From NCBI GenBank assembly GCA_026395095.1, contig JAPLZI010000005.1, forward strand, positions 1 to 14,370: a stretch of DNA of 14,370 bases, given 5' to 3'. Below, in pieces: positions 1 to 7,137 of the stretch. Made by a program: the position numbers and the translations under genes. Each line of letters opens with the position of its first letter. Within the stretch, counting starts at the first letter, position 1. The notes beneath the pieces were generated by a model, which saw only the letters and a program-made list of their open reading frames with translations, was not told the DNA's origin and searched no databases. This stretch comes from Candidatus Tayloriibacteriota bacterium. Its GTDB lineage: Bacteria > Patescibacteriota > Minisyncoccia > Phycocordibacterales > PALSA-1337.

Positions 1-41
1 CGATGATAGTCCTTCGGGGCGAAAGTAGCTTGCCGCCAGAA
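1..41 (+). rRNA. rrf: 5S ribosomal RNA, 3' end (partial)
   Basis: The first bases match the 3' third of bacterial 5S rRNA. They contain the CGATGATAGT block, a hairpin with the loop CTTCGGGG, the GCGAAAGTAG block, and a closing GCCGCCAG that would pair with the CTGGCGGC expected at the missing 5' end. E. coli 5S has the same order (CCGATGGTAGTGTGG, GCGAGAGTAGG, CTGCCAGG). The 5' two-thirds lie before the window. The exact 3' end is uncertain by a few bases (about 39 to 45). No clear rRNA terminator is seen between here and the gene at 113. The match was made from memory, not from a covariance model. Confidence 0.82.
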
Positions 42-77
42 CAGAGGGTTTAAAATACTAATAATAAACAGCTGCTA

Positions 78-106
78 TTTACATAGCTCTAATTGGGTGG
101 TATTGT
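78..106 (+). promoter_or_regulatory. Candidate promoter for the 113-1957 gene
   Basis: TTTACA (78-83, 5 of 6 to TTGACA) lies 17 bases before TATTGT (101-106, 4 of 6 to TATAAT), which is preceded by GTGG. Only 6 bases separate the -10 box from the ATG at 113, so transcription would start at or next to the A of the start codon and give a leaderless mRNA. The GTGG extension is shared with the promoter at 12218-12245. Confidence 0.5.
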
Positions 107-112
107 GTTCGG

Positions 113-1957
113 ATGAATAACACACTCCAATCTGGACCAAAATTAATAGGTTTTTTTGATTTGTTCGTTTCGACACTATCGTTTTATAAAAAACATTATA
201 AGGAAATAGCCGTTGTAAGCCTTGTTCCACTGGCTATAAATTTTCTGGAGATAGTTATTAGGAGTGTTACCTCATTATTTCCTGAAAGTTCTCAAATAAT
301 GAGTACTTCAGAGATCTTTACTACGGTCATTATCGTGATTGTAATGGTTATTATTGGCGTAGCAGGCGTGGTCGCGTCTATCCTCGCTACTATTTCATTG
401 TATAAGCGGATAATAATTGCCGATAACGGTCAGTCCCAGCCGTCTATAAAATCGACTTACAATGATTCTTTAAAATTATTCTGGCCAATGATTTGGCTCG
501 GTATTCTGAGTAGCCTGACAGTGATAGGAGGGTATATTTTGTTGATTATCCCAGGTATTATTCTTTCTATATACACTGGTTACGGTGTCGTTTCGTTGAT
601 ATCTGATGGGCACAGAGGCTTGAATGCATTGGCTCATAGCTTTTATCTGGTAAGACGAACTTTTTGGAAAGTCTTGTGGCGAAACATCCAATTTGCTCTA
701 GTATGTTTTGCAGCATATGTAATCGTCGGTCTTATTGTCGTCGGTCTCTATTCTGTATGCGGCGGAGACCTATCTCTTGGAGGCATCATTGCTACCTTAA
801 ACGTGGCTAAAGCATATCCCACTATAACTATTATCTTCGGATTTTTCCCGTCACTCATTTATTGGCTGGTCATCATTCCAATACTTACGATATTCAGCTA
901 TTTATTCTTCAAGTCGCTTAAGAGTCTAAAGCCTGAACCGGACCCAGCTATTGAGTTTAAAAAAAGCCGTGGCTGGTTCATGGGACTTTCGATTTTTGGA
1001 ATAGTGGCGGGTGTTCTTGTTTTTATTGTCATGATGCTTACTATTGTCCTCGTGTCCTTAAATGTAGCCAGGGAAAAAGCTATAGCTACTCAAGAGATGA
1101 CTACTCCGACTGTAGTGACACAAAATCTGTTTCCATCCAAAACAGAAGTTTTTCCGCAAGGTGATAAGTCGGAGCTCGGTTATGAGCGATCGGAATACAA
1201 GAACTATACCTTTTCGATTTTAGGAATTATGGGTTGGCTTGAGGAAGAAGGTGATGATGGTGTCTTCATTCATCCGCTTGATAAGTCTCCAGATGCCAGT
1301 GTCACAATCGATTATAGGAAAATCAATATTGAACATGCCGGAAAACCTACAGAAATGAAAGCCTCAATTATTGCTGGTGATACTTACGGCCAGTTTAATA
1401 AAATAAAAGATGTTCAATACCATAAATATGAGCTTGATGGACTACCGGCATATTCGATGAGTGGAATAATAACTGATGAAAAAGTTGGCAAGGATTATTT
1501 TCTAGAAACGATTTCTATTTTTGATGGTAATCTATTTCATCACATCAAATCAATTATTGCTATGAACGATTTGTCCAATGTTAGACCTGCATATCAGGCT
1601 ATGTTGAGGAGTTTTAGAGTGATTCGTGAAGTAGTACCTCAGGTTACTTCTGTATATCCGACTACTGGAGAAATTGGTGACAGACTCACGGTAAGGGGTA
1701 TCAATTTTGGATCAAAACCAGTGTTGATTATTAAAAATAACCTTGGGTCATCGGCGATAATACCACAAGACGAATTGTTCAATACATCGGAGATTAGGAC
1801 AAAATTGCCGGCAAAGGCTTGTTTAGCTGACATGAATTCTGGTCAGTGTGCTTCTGGTTTTATGAACATCTATGTTGGGTCTTACAGTATTGGAGTAAGG
1901 TCTGACGACGGTAAAATAAGCAATTTTACGGATATATATATAAAGTCAGAGCTGTAA
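113..1957 (+). CDS. Polytopic membrane protein with PsbP-like and TIG-like C-terminal domains
   Basis: 614 residues; function not recognised. About six hydrophobic segments (near 30-50, 70-95, 123-152, 190-215, 238-268, 288-318) form a membrane half. It resembles the loosely defined family of GPDPase-type membrane domains, with a signature SFYLVRRTFWKVLWR at 176-190. Residues about 360-505 are soluble and read like a PsbP-type fold (YKNYTFSI start, SFRVI end). Residues 509-614 look like an IPT/TIG immunoglobulin-like domain (TSVYPTTGEIGDRLTVRGINF region). The C-terminal half is probably outside the membrane. The membrane half is paralogous to the protein at 2866-3867. The start at 113 fits the promoter spacing; no Shine-Dalgarno site is seen. 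Base composition is AT-rich compared with genes later in the window. A role at the cell surface is inferred only from topology. Confidence 0.85.
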   Translation: MNNTLQSGPKLIGFFDLFVSTLSFYKKHYKEIAVVSLVPLAINFLEIVIRSVTSLFPESSQIMSTSEIFTTVIIVIVMVIIGVAGVVASILATISLYKRIIIADNGQSQPSIKSTYNDSLKLFWPMIWLGILSSLTVIGGYILLIIPGIILSIYTGYGVVSLISDGHRGLNALAHSFYLVRRTFWKVLWRNIQFALVCFAAYVIVGLIVVGLYSVCGGDLSLGGIIATLNVAKAYPTITIIFGFFPSLIYWLVIIPILTIFSYLFFKSLKSLKPEPDPAIEFKKSRGWFMGLSIFGIVAGVLVFIVMMLTIVLVSLNVAREKAIATQEMTTPTVVTQNLFPSKTEVFPQGDKSELGYERSEYKNYTFSILGIMGWLEEEGDDGVFIHPLDKSPDASVTIDYRKINIEHAGKPTEMKASIIAGDTYGQFNKIKDVQYHKYELDGLPAYSMSGIITDEKVGKDYFLETISIFDGNLFHHIKSIIAMNDLSNVRPAYQAMLRSFRVIREVVPQVTSVYPTTGEIGDRLTVRGINFGSKPVLIIKNNLGSSAIIPQDELFNTSEIRTKLPAKACLADMNSGQCASGFMNIYVGSYSIGVRSDDGKISNFTDIYIKSEL

Positions 1958-1966
1958 TATTTATTT

Positions 1967-2740
1967 ATGAAAAAAACTCTATTGATTCTTGGCGTCATTA
2001 TTATTGTTTTTTTGGTTGGATTGGGTATATATAGTTTGATCAATGCCGGCGTTTCCAGAGTGACTTTTTCAAATACCCAGCCTATGTACGGAGCACTGAG
2101 TTATGATGACTATGTCGCTCGTCGTGGTTCAACTCTGAAGGCGGTAGATGATAATTTTGTAGCTATGATTGTTGAGAAAAAAGGATCGACAAAAAATGCT
2201 TTAGGAGACGCCTATAAACTCGCAGGCGATTACATAGAAGCAAAGGATTTTGATACTGCGATGAAGAGGTGTAATCAAGCATGGCTTATTGATCATACAA
2301 GTTACTACCCTTATTGGTGCTATAGCGGGGTTTTTATTTTTAGAAATGATTTAGAACAAGCAGCGCTGCATTTAGAAAAAGCTATTTCAATGTATGCGAC
2401 TTCTTCCGAGTTGTATGCAAATGATTATTTATTCCTCTATAGAGATGCAGCGCTTGTATTCACCAATCTGTCAGATAAATATCTTTCAACAGATATAAAA
2501 AATGCAAAGAAATACTCTGCAAAAGCAATTGAGCTCCTATCAGTATCTCTAAAAGATAAGAATCTTTCGAAACAATTTATTCCAGTGGAATCTTTCATGC
2601 TCGCTGTCGCATATTTTAATAATGGTTCCTATGATAAAGCTAGAAGTGTATATGATAATACTACTCAGAAATACCCAGAAGTTTTAGAAATGAAAGGGGT
2701 GGTGGAGCTTAATAGACATTTAAAGGATAAGGGCTTTTAA
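1967..2740 (+). CDS. Membrane-anchored TPR-like repeat protein
   Basis: 257 residues; specific function not recognised. Residues 4-26 are one strong hydrophobic segment after MKK, so the protein is a single-pass anchor or has an uncleaved signal. The rest is helical with degenerate tetratricopeptide-like units: GDYIEAKDFDTAMKRCNQAW, then NDLEQAALHLEKAISMY, then NAKKYSAKAIELL, then NNGSYDKARSVYDNTTQKYP. Such repeats usually mediate protein-protein contact. The gene follows the 113-1957 gene by 9 bases, so the two are probably co-transcribed and may act together at the membrane. The start is the first ATG and has no Shine-Dalgarno site. The TPR call rests on the spacing of small and aromatic residues and should be confirmed by a profile search. 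Confidence 0.82.
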   Translation: MKKTLLILGVIIIVFLVGLGIYSLINAGVSRVTFSNTQPMYGALSYDDYVARRGSTLKAVDDNFVAMIVEKKGSTKNALGDAYKLAGDYIEAKDFDTAMKRCNQAWLIDHTSYYPYWCYSGVFIFRNDLEQAALHLEKAISMYATSSELYANDYLFLYRDAALVFTNLSDKYLSTDIKNAKKYSAKAIELLSVSLKDKNLSKQFIPVESFMLAVAYFNNGSYDKARSVYDNTTQKYPEVLEMKGVVELNRHLKDKGF

Positions 2741-2762
2741 GTGATTTACTCACTTATTGTTC
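2738..2762 (+). terminator. Weak candidate terminator after the TPR-like gene
   Basis: TAAGTGA (2738-2744) and TCACTTA (2750-2756) form a perfect 7-bp stem with the loop TTTAC, starting at the stop codon of the preceding gene. It is followed by TTGTTCT, a poor U-tract. The stem is short and AT-rich, so termination would be inefficient, but its position at the end of the two-gene unit fits. Confidence 0.35.
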
Positions 2763-2768
2763 TCGTTC

Positions 2769-2799
2769 GGAATGTGCGTAAGTAAACTTCCGCAATTCC
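2769..2799. repeat. Imperfect inverted repeat just upstream of a -10 box
   Basis: GGAATGTGCGTAAG on the left pairs with CTTCCGCAATTCC on the right, with one bulged base and one mismatch, leaving a very small loop. It sits where the -35 region of the following promoter would be. It could be an operator or a second hairpin of the upstream transcript. No U-tract follows. Confidence 0.4.
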
Positions 2800-2810
2800 T
2801 CGCTTGACGC

Positions 2811-2816
2811 TATAAT
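2811..2816 (+). promoter_or_regulatory. Candidate -10 box for the 2866-5761 unit
   Basis: TATAAT is a perfect -10 consensus. No good -35 is found at 17 bases; TTCCGC at 2788-2793 is poor. A TTGACG lies directly before the box and is too close to be its -35. If used, the mRNA would have a leader of roughly 40 bases. The inverted repeat at 2769-2799 overlaps the expected -35, which could mean dependence on an activator. Confidence 0.42.
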
Positions 2817-2851
2817 ACAGAGGTCGCCAATCTTATTTATTTAAGGCTTTA

Positions 2852-2865
2852 TTTAGTCAACTAAA
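2852..2865. repeat. Short dyad immediately before the start at 2866
   Basis: TTTAGT and ACTAAA flank a 2-base centre (CA) and end exactly at the ATG. The same half-sites occur around a 4-base centre upstream of the gene at 12274. It may be an operator or chance in AT-rich DNA. Confidence 0.25.
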
Positions 2866-3867
2866 ATGGACCCTCAAAATCAGACCCCTGTTCAAGCACC
2901 AACCCCTGCGCCTTCTTCTGCCCCTATGCTTAGCGCCCCCCTTATTGGAGCCGTCGATTTGTTCAAATATGCCTGGGGAATGTATAAGAAAAATTGGAGT
3001 ATTTTTACGACCATTCTAATCTTTCCTTACGCGCTTATTTACATCGGCAACGCTTTGGTATCAACGGAAAATCTTGCGCTGTTAGTTCTGGGGGCTCTTA
3101 TTACAATTGTTGGTTTTGTATTGTCCGTTGTGGCTTACACCAGCCTTGTTAAGTCAGTTCATGATCTAGAAACGAATCCCAGTGCAATAGTCTCCGTTAA
3201 AGATCAATATTCATTTGGTTTCAAAATATTCTGGTCAGTTATTCTGGTAGGTATCATTCAAGCCCTTGTCTCGTTCGGATCTCTGGCATTATTCCTTATC
3301 CCAGCGATTATCGTCGGTGTGTATGTGACATTCAGTTACTTCGGAGTCGTTTTGGATGGCAAAAAAGGCTTCTCTGCGCTTACAGAAAGCTTTTCTCTCG
3401 TTCGAGGACGATGGTGGAAGATCCTCTGGAGAATTATATTTGTTGCCCTCGTTAACCTCTTACTGTCAGTTGTGATTATGGGTATTCAGTTCCTTCTATC
3501 ATCACTCACTGGATATCAACACAACTCCTCGACCGACATAATGGTGAGTTCGATCCTCAACATGATCCTCGTTCTGTTCTATATGCCGATCGGCGTCGCT
3601 TATCTCTATAAGCTCTATCGAACCCTAAAGGAAACTGAAGTTGCGGAGATTTCTACTGTTGTCTTTAAGCGTTGGTTGGTGACCTTCCTTGTTGTAGGCA
3701 TCGTCGCAATCGTAATGTTGCCAGTATTTGTGGTGACTGTCATAGGATCAAGTGTCAGAGCTAGACAAGCGGCAATCGAAGCCGTAATGCGCGCCAAAGC
3801 TCAACAGGATGCTATTCAACAGGAAATCTCAGGACAACAAGCTCCAGCCGGATCCACAACGCAATAA
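2866..3867 (+). CDS. Polytopic membrane protein, paralogue of the 113-1957 membrane domain
   Basis: 333 residues; function not recognised. After a Pro/Ala/Gln-rich tail (1-25) it has about six hydrophobic segments (near 45-65, 68-95, 120-155, 188-213, 225-250, 270-295) and a short charged C-terminal helix. It aligns along its length with the N-terminal half of the protein at 113-1957: LIGAVDLF against LIGFFDLF, and SFSLVRGRWWKILWR (175-189) against SFYLVRRTFWKVLWR. The family resembles GPDPase-type membrane domains, but no catalytic domain is attached. It is the first gene of a tight unit with the Cys-motif protein and rodA, with gaps of 3 and 4 bases, so a link with envelope growth is plausible but unproven. 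No Shine-Dalgarno site precedes the ATG. Confidence 0.86.
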   Translation: MDPQNQTPVQAPTPAPSSAPMLSAPLIGAVDLFKYAWGMYKKNWSIFTTILIFPYALIYIGNALVSTENLALLVLGALITIVGFVLSVVAYTSLVKSVHDLETNPSAIVSVKDQYSFGFKIFWSVILVGIIQALVSFGSLALFLIPAIIVGVYVTFSYFGVVLDGKKGFSALTESFSLVRGRWWKILWRIIFVALVNLLLSVVIMGIQFLLSSLTGYQHNSSTDIMVSSILNMILVLFYMPIGVAYLYKLYRTLKETEVAEISTVVFKRWLVTFLVVGIVAIVMLPVFVVTVIGSSVRARQAAIEAVMRAKAQQDAIQQEISGQQAPAGSTTQ

Positions 3868-3870
3868 ATC

Positions 3871-4629
3871 ATGTCCACTTGGTCTAGTCGAAGAAAATAT
3901 CTATACGCTTTCATAGTGATCGTCGTTCTTGCTCTAGCCGCAACAGGAATAATATTCTCATTCTTTTATGAAGCGCCCTCATGCACCGATAATAAGAAGA
4001 ACGGCGATGAACAGGGGATAGATTGTGGAGGGTCATGCACCAAGCTTTGCTCGAATGCATTCTTGGCGATCCCGTCGCCTTCGTGGGTAAGGTTCAAAGA
4101 AGTCGGGCCGAAGCTCTACAATATAGCTGCTTACATAGTCAATCCGAACAAAAAAGCCGGAGCCAATAAAATACCATATCATCTCAGCGTTCTGAATAAT
4201 GAAGGATTCGAACTGGCTTCATCGGAAGGCATATTCGACTTGCCACCTGGCCGGAATACTATGGTCTTTATCGGCGGTCTTCGAGTCGCTAATCAGGTAC
4301 CTGTTCGAGCAATATTCGAATTTACAAAGCAACCAGAATGGGTTCCGGGTGTTGACACTTTGGCCAACTTAGATATTACTGACAAGAATTACAGGGAAAG
4401 TACGACAGAATCTTCGTTAGATGTAACCCTCCGCAATCGGGATCCTCTAGTGGTTCGGAATGTTGCCGTGTATGCGATCCTAAAAGACAAGGATGGCAAC
4501 GTGTTAGATTTCTCCAGGACTATAGTTGATGAGATCAGTTCGCAGGGGACAGGCATCGCGCCGTTCACTTGGCCTGTTTCCCATCTAGGAAAGGTTATTT
4601 CCCTTGAAGTCCTAGCTGTGCCAGAATAG
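3871..4629 (+). CDS. Membrane-anchored protein with a Cys/Asp motif
   Basis: 252 residues; function not recognised. Residues 10-33 are a membrane segment after basic SSRRKY, so the rest is probably outside the cell. Directly after it comes a compact motif, C38-T-D-N...N-G-D-E...D51-C52-G-G-S-C56...C60, rich in Asp, Asn, Glu and Cys. Similar CxDxxxNxxExxxDCGGxC stretches occur in many secreted bacterial proteins and suggest a disulfide-stabilised or metal-binding knot. The remaining residues (70-252) are beta-rich, with features like paired immunoglobulin-type domains (LDVTLRNRDPLVVRNVAVYA at about 180-200). It lies 3 bases after the previous gene and 4 bases before rodA, so it is surely co-transcribed with them. 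Confidence 0.85.
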   Translation: MSTWSSRRKYLYAFIVIVVLALAATGIIFSFFYEAPSCTDNKKNGDEQGIDCGGSCTKLCSNAFLAIPSPSWVRFKEVGPKLYNIAAYIVNPNKKAGANKIPYHLSVLNNEGFELASSEGIFDLPPGRNTMVFIGGLRVANQVPVRAIFEFTKQPEWVPGVDTLANLDITDKNYRESTTESSLDVTLRNRDPLVVRNVAVYAILKDKDGNVLDFSRTIVDEISSQGTGIAPFTWPVSHLGKVISLEVLAVPE

Positions 4630-4633
4630 AAGC

Positions 4634-5761
4634 ATGCCTAGGAATTTACGCATAGATTGGTGGCTATTGGGGGCCGCGATCCCGATTCTTGCCGCCGGCC
4701 TTTCGACGATGTATTCATTTACGGGAGATAATTCTTTTGCCCTGCATCAGGTTATTTGGATATCTCTAGCACTCATAGTTTTCTTCTTATTGAGTTTTGT
4801 TGATTTTCGTTTTATCCGGTCAACATGGGTTTCCGTGGCACTTTTTATCGTATCGATCTTACTTTTGGCTTCTTTGTATTTCATAGGCAAGGCATCGCAC
4901 GGGGCTGAGAATTGGCTGTCATTCGGCCTCTTCTCTATTCAGCCGTCCGACTTGGCGAAGATAGCTCTCGTCATTATCCTGACAAAATATTTTTCGCGGC
5001 GGCATATAGAGATTGCCAACGTGCGTCATATCGTGGTTTCTGGATTTTATGCTTTGGTTTTTTTCGTTATGGTTATCGTTCTGCCGGATCTCGGCTCGGC
5101 CATCATCATATTTTTGTTTTGGCTAAGCATGGTTATGGTTTCTGGCGTATCAAAAAAACATTTATTCATCATGTTGACGGCTGGTCTCGTCTGTTTTGCC
5201 CTACTTTGGTCTTTTGGATTCAAGGAATATCAGAAAAACCGCATCCGTACATTCATCGATCCTTACTCAGATGTTCATAAGACTGGCTATAACGCTTATC
5301 AATCCACGATTGCAGTTGGTTCGGGCGGTATTCTCGGCAAAGGCCTCGGCTATGGCACGCAGTCCAGACTAAAATTCTTGCCGGAATATCAGACGGACTT
5401 TATCTTTGCCGCTTACGCCGAAGAGTGGGGCCTAGTTGGCGTCATCATCCTTTTTGGACTATATGGCGTCCTCGTTTGGCGCATACTTTCAAATGCCATG
5501 CGCGGTGATACTAATTTTGAGATTTTATTCGGCATCGGGACGGCGATTTATTTCATAGTACATATCGCAGTGAATGTCGGAATGAATATGCACCTTTTGC
5601 CGATCACGGGAACGCCGCTCCCGCTCATGAGCTATGGTGGCACCCATATAATGAGCGAATTCGTGCTTCTTGGCATCCTCGTTTCAATGAGAAAATATGC
5701 TAGGCCCGCTCACAAGGATACAGTGAAAAACGACTTTTTGTGGCCGCAGATTAAAAATTAG
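4634..5761 (+). CDS. rodA: SEDS-family peptidoglycan glycosyltransferase RodA
   Basis: 375 residues with about ten membrane helices, the usual size for RodA. RodA polymerises lipid II into glycan strands during cell elongation, normally with a class B penicillin-binding protein. Visible hallmarks are NWLSFGLFSIQPSDLAKIAL, DLGSAIIIFLFWL, YNAYQSTIAVGSGGILGKGL and the loop EYQTDFIFAAYAEEWGLVG. In that loop D255 corresponds to the catalytic aspartate of RodA (D255 in Thermus, D262 in E. coli, from memory). The helix ending PLPLMSYGG is also conserved. The GTQS..LKFLPEYQTDFIF sequence favours RodA over FtsW. It is the last gene of the 2866-5761 unit. No partner PBP2 or MreB gene is in view. Only 17 bases separate it from the convergent glycosyltransferase. 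Confidence 0.93.
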   Translation: MPRNLRIDWWLLGAAIPILAAGLSTMYSFTGDNSFALHQVIWISLALIVFFLLSFVDFRFIRSTWVSVALFIVSILLLASLYFIGKASHGAENWLSFGLFSIQPSDLAKIALVIILTKYFSRRHIEIANVRHIVVSGFYALVFFVMVIVLPDLGSAIIIFLFWLSMVMVSGVSKKHLFIMLTAGLVCFALLWSFGFKEYQKNRIRTFIDPYSDVHKTGYNAYQSTIAVGSGGILGKGLGYGTQSRLKFLPEYQTDFIFAAYAEEWGLVGVIILFGLYGVLVWRILSNAMRGDTNFEILFGIGTAIYFIVHIAVNVGMNMHLLPITGTPLPLMSYGGTHIMSEFVLLGILVSMRKYARPAHKDTVKNDFLWPQIKN

Positions 5762-5778
5762 TTTTTTAGTACCGCCTC

Positions 5779-6915
5779 TTAATTTCCTGAATAAATTCGC
5801 GACAAGGACTCCAGCATCTTTTGCAGTGAAAAAACCGATGTGATCGTCTCTTTTAGATGTGCTCCATATCCGCGGCTTTCCTTGGGATGTTCTATGGTGA
5901 ACATCAAGGCGTGTGCTAGATCTCTGGAATCCTTCGGTTGAACTAAAATGCCTGATTCCATGTCATGAATGATATCTGGAATGCCGCCGACTGTCGTTGC
6001 CACGACTGGCAGGGAAGCTGCGCCTGCTTCGATGATGGTATAGGGCAAGCCTTCTTTTATAGAAGGAAGCACGAATATTGAAAAAGCTTTGAGGTATTGT
6101 GCGGCATCCTCGACATAGCCTAACAAAAAAACCTGTTGTTCCAGACCTTTTTCTCGTATCAATGTTTGCAGCCGGGTCCTCTCTTCGCCTTCGCCCATTA
6201 TGATGCACGACGCACTTGGAAACTTGGTGACTATCATGGCCATGGCTTCGATCAGGAAAGTCAGACCTTTGTTGCGGTGAAGTTCTGCGATCGTTCCTAT
6301 TATGGTTTTTTTATTGAAATCGGCCACGTCCATGTTGATCGCTTTTGCCATGAATTGTTTGGCGCCGTCTACAGAGACTAGTGGGGAAGGTCTGATGCCG
6401 AGTGGCACGAATATTATTTTCCTCTCAAGGCCGGGCAAGCGCATAGCTTGATCATGATCGTGTTTGGAGATGACGATGATGCGGTGGCACAGGATGCCAG
6501 TGAGCCATGACACGAATATTATACCGAGTCGTTCATACCATGGACGGTCCTCGTTCCATGTCCAGCCGTGAACTGTCATGATAATATTTTTTACACCCAA
6601 CAGACGGCCGGCGAGCGAGCCTAGGCCGGCTGCCTTGGGGCTGTGCAGGTGCAGGATATCCGGTTTTTGGCTTTTTATAACGGAGAAGATTTGTCGGAGC
6701 GAGCCGGCGTCCTTACCGACAGAAATGTCGCGGCCCATGTCGGCGATCGAGTAGGTGAATATGCCGGCCGATTCCAGGCGTGTCTTCAAGGTGCCAGAAC
6801 CGCCAAGGGCTACTTTGACTTCATGGCCTTGTTCCTTCATGTTGGTAGCGAGGTCATATACGTGCCGCCCTGCGCCGCCCCAGTTGGATTTGGTGATGAT
6901 GTAGAGTATCTTCAC
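5779..6915 (-). CDS. GT4-type glycosyltransferase (GT-B fold)
   Basis: 378 residues, starting with GTG. The order is typical of retaining GT4 enzymes: an N-terminal acceptor domain beginning KILYIITKSNWGGAGRHVYDL, with DILHLHSPKAAGLGS and MTVHGWTWN, then a donor domain with IGTIAELHRNKGL, FLLGYVEDAAQYL and the EX7E motif E288...E296 (EGLPYTIIEA), followed by GIPDII. It likely adds one sugar to a lipid-linked or surface glycan in the cytoplasm; donor and acceptor cannot be read from sequence. It is transcribed away from the sugar-phosphate transferase at 7138, and together with the epimerase they form a small glycan cluster. The GTG start lies 7 bases from a candidate -10 box, which supports it. 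No hydrophobic membrane segment is evident. Confidence 0.92.
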   Translation of the reverse strand: MKILYIITKSNWGGAGRHVYDLATNMKEQGHEVKVALGGSGTLKTRLESAGIFTYSIADMGRDISVGKDAGSLRQIFSVIKSQKPDILHLHSPKAAGLGSLAGRLLGVKNIIMTVHGWTWNEDRPWYERLGIIFVSWLTGILCHRIIVISKHDHDQAMRLPGLERKIIFVPLGIRPSPLVSVDGAKQFMAKAINMDVADFNKKTIIGTIAELHRNKGLTFLIEAMAMIVTKFPSASCIIMGEGEERTRLQTLIREKGLEQQVFLLGYVEDAAQYLKAFSIFVLPSIKEGLPYTIIEAGAASLPVVATTVGGIPDIIHDMESGILVQPKDSRDLAHALMFTIEHPKESRGYGAHLKETITSVFSLQKMLESLSRIYSGN

Positions 6916-6922
6916 GGTGTTT

Positions 6923-6951
6923 ACGCTAACACGAAAAAGTGGTTTTTGCGA
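6923..6951 (-). promoter_or_regulatory. Candidate promoter for the GT4 gene
   Basis: Read on the minus strand, GTGTTAGCGT (6932 to 6923) contains a -10-like TAGCGT. TCGCAA, 17 bases upstream (6951 to 6946), is a weak -35. Seven bases separate the -10 from the GTG, predicting a leaderless mRNA. The motif aligns with no gap with the one before the divergent gene at 7138 (GTGTTAATGT), which strengthens a call that is poor on consensus alone. Confidence 0.4.
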
Positions 6952-6958
6952 GAGGGTC

Positions 6959-7093
6959 GGTGAGGAGAGAAGAAGGACATCACTCCTGAAGAACCTTCCC
7001 AGCGGGAGCCATCATATTATGGTTATTCTTTAGGCACAAAATCGATACAGCAGTGGAGTTCTTCGGGAGTGATGTCCTTCTTCTCTCCTCACC
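6959..7093. repeat. Long inverted-repeat element A (135 bp)
   Basis: Left arm 6959-6994 and right arm 7058-7093 pair over 36 positions, with only one non-Watson-Crick position (a T-G pair, wobble in plus-strand RNA). The outer part includes GAGAGAAGAAGGACATCACT and its complement. The 63-base centre continues with weak pairing and holds two further small hairpins, TCCC/GGGA (6997-7007) and CCAT/ATGG (7009-7022). No open reading frame or target-site duplication is seen. It fills most of the space between two divergent promoters, so it is not placed as an ordinary terminator. It could be a MITE or REP-like element, a structured RNA, or a protein-binding cruciform. Confidence 0.85.
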
Positions 7094-7101
7094 TCCTGCC
7101 C

Positions 7102-7130
7102 TTGAACAAATCCTGTATTTGTGTTAATGT
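7102..7130 (+). promoter_or_regulatory. Candidate promoter for the sugar-phosphate transferase gene
   Basis: TTGAAC (7102-7107) lies exactly 17 bases before TAATGT (7125-7130), which is extended by GTGT. Seven bases follow to the ATG at 7138. This supports 7138 as the true start and predicts a leaderless mRNA. The -10 itself matches consensus at only the first, second and last positions. Confidence 0.45.
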
Positions 7131-7137
7131 AATTCGC

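Noticed and set aside
2804..2816. TTGAC at 2804 read as the -35 of TATAAT at 2811
   Set aside because: The two hexamers are nearly touching, so they cannot form a sigma-70-type pair.
4912..5280. 122-codon frame overlapping rodA
   Set aside because: Out-of-frame shadow of a gene whose conserved SEDS motifs run through the same bases.
5749..5768. Intrinsic terminator between rodA and the convergent glycosyltransferase
   Set aside because: Only five A-T pairs around TTAG, followed by a short T-run; too weak to call, although some bidirectional termination is expected here.
7069..7137. Longer N-terminus (GTG 7069 / ATG 7072) for the sugar-phosphate transferase
   Set aside because: These starts lie in the right arm of the inverted repeat and upstream of the candidate promoter. 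The added residues are not typical of the family.
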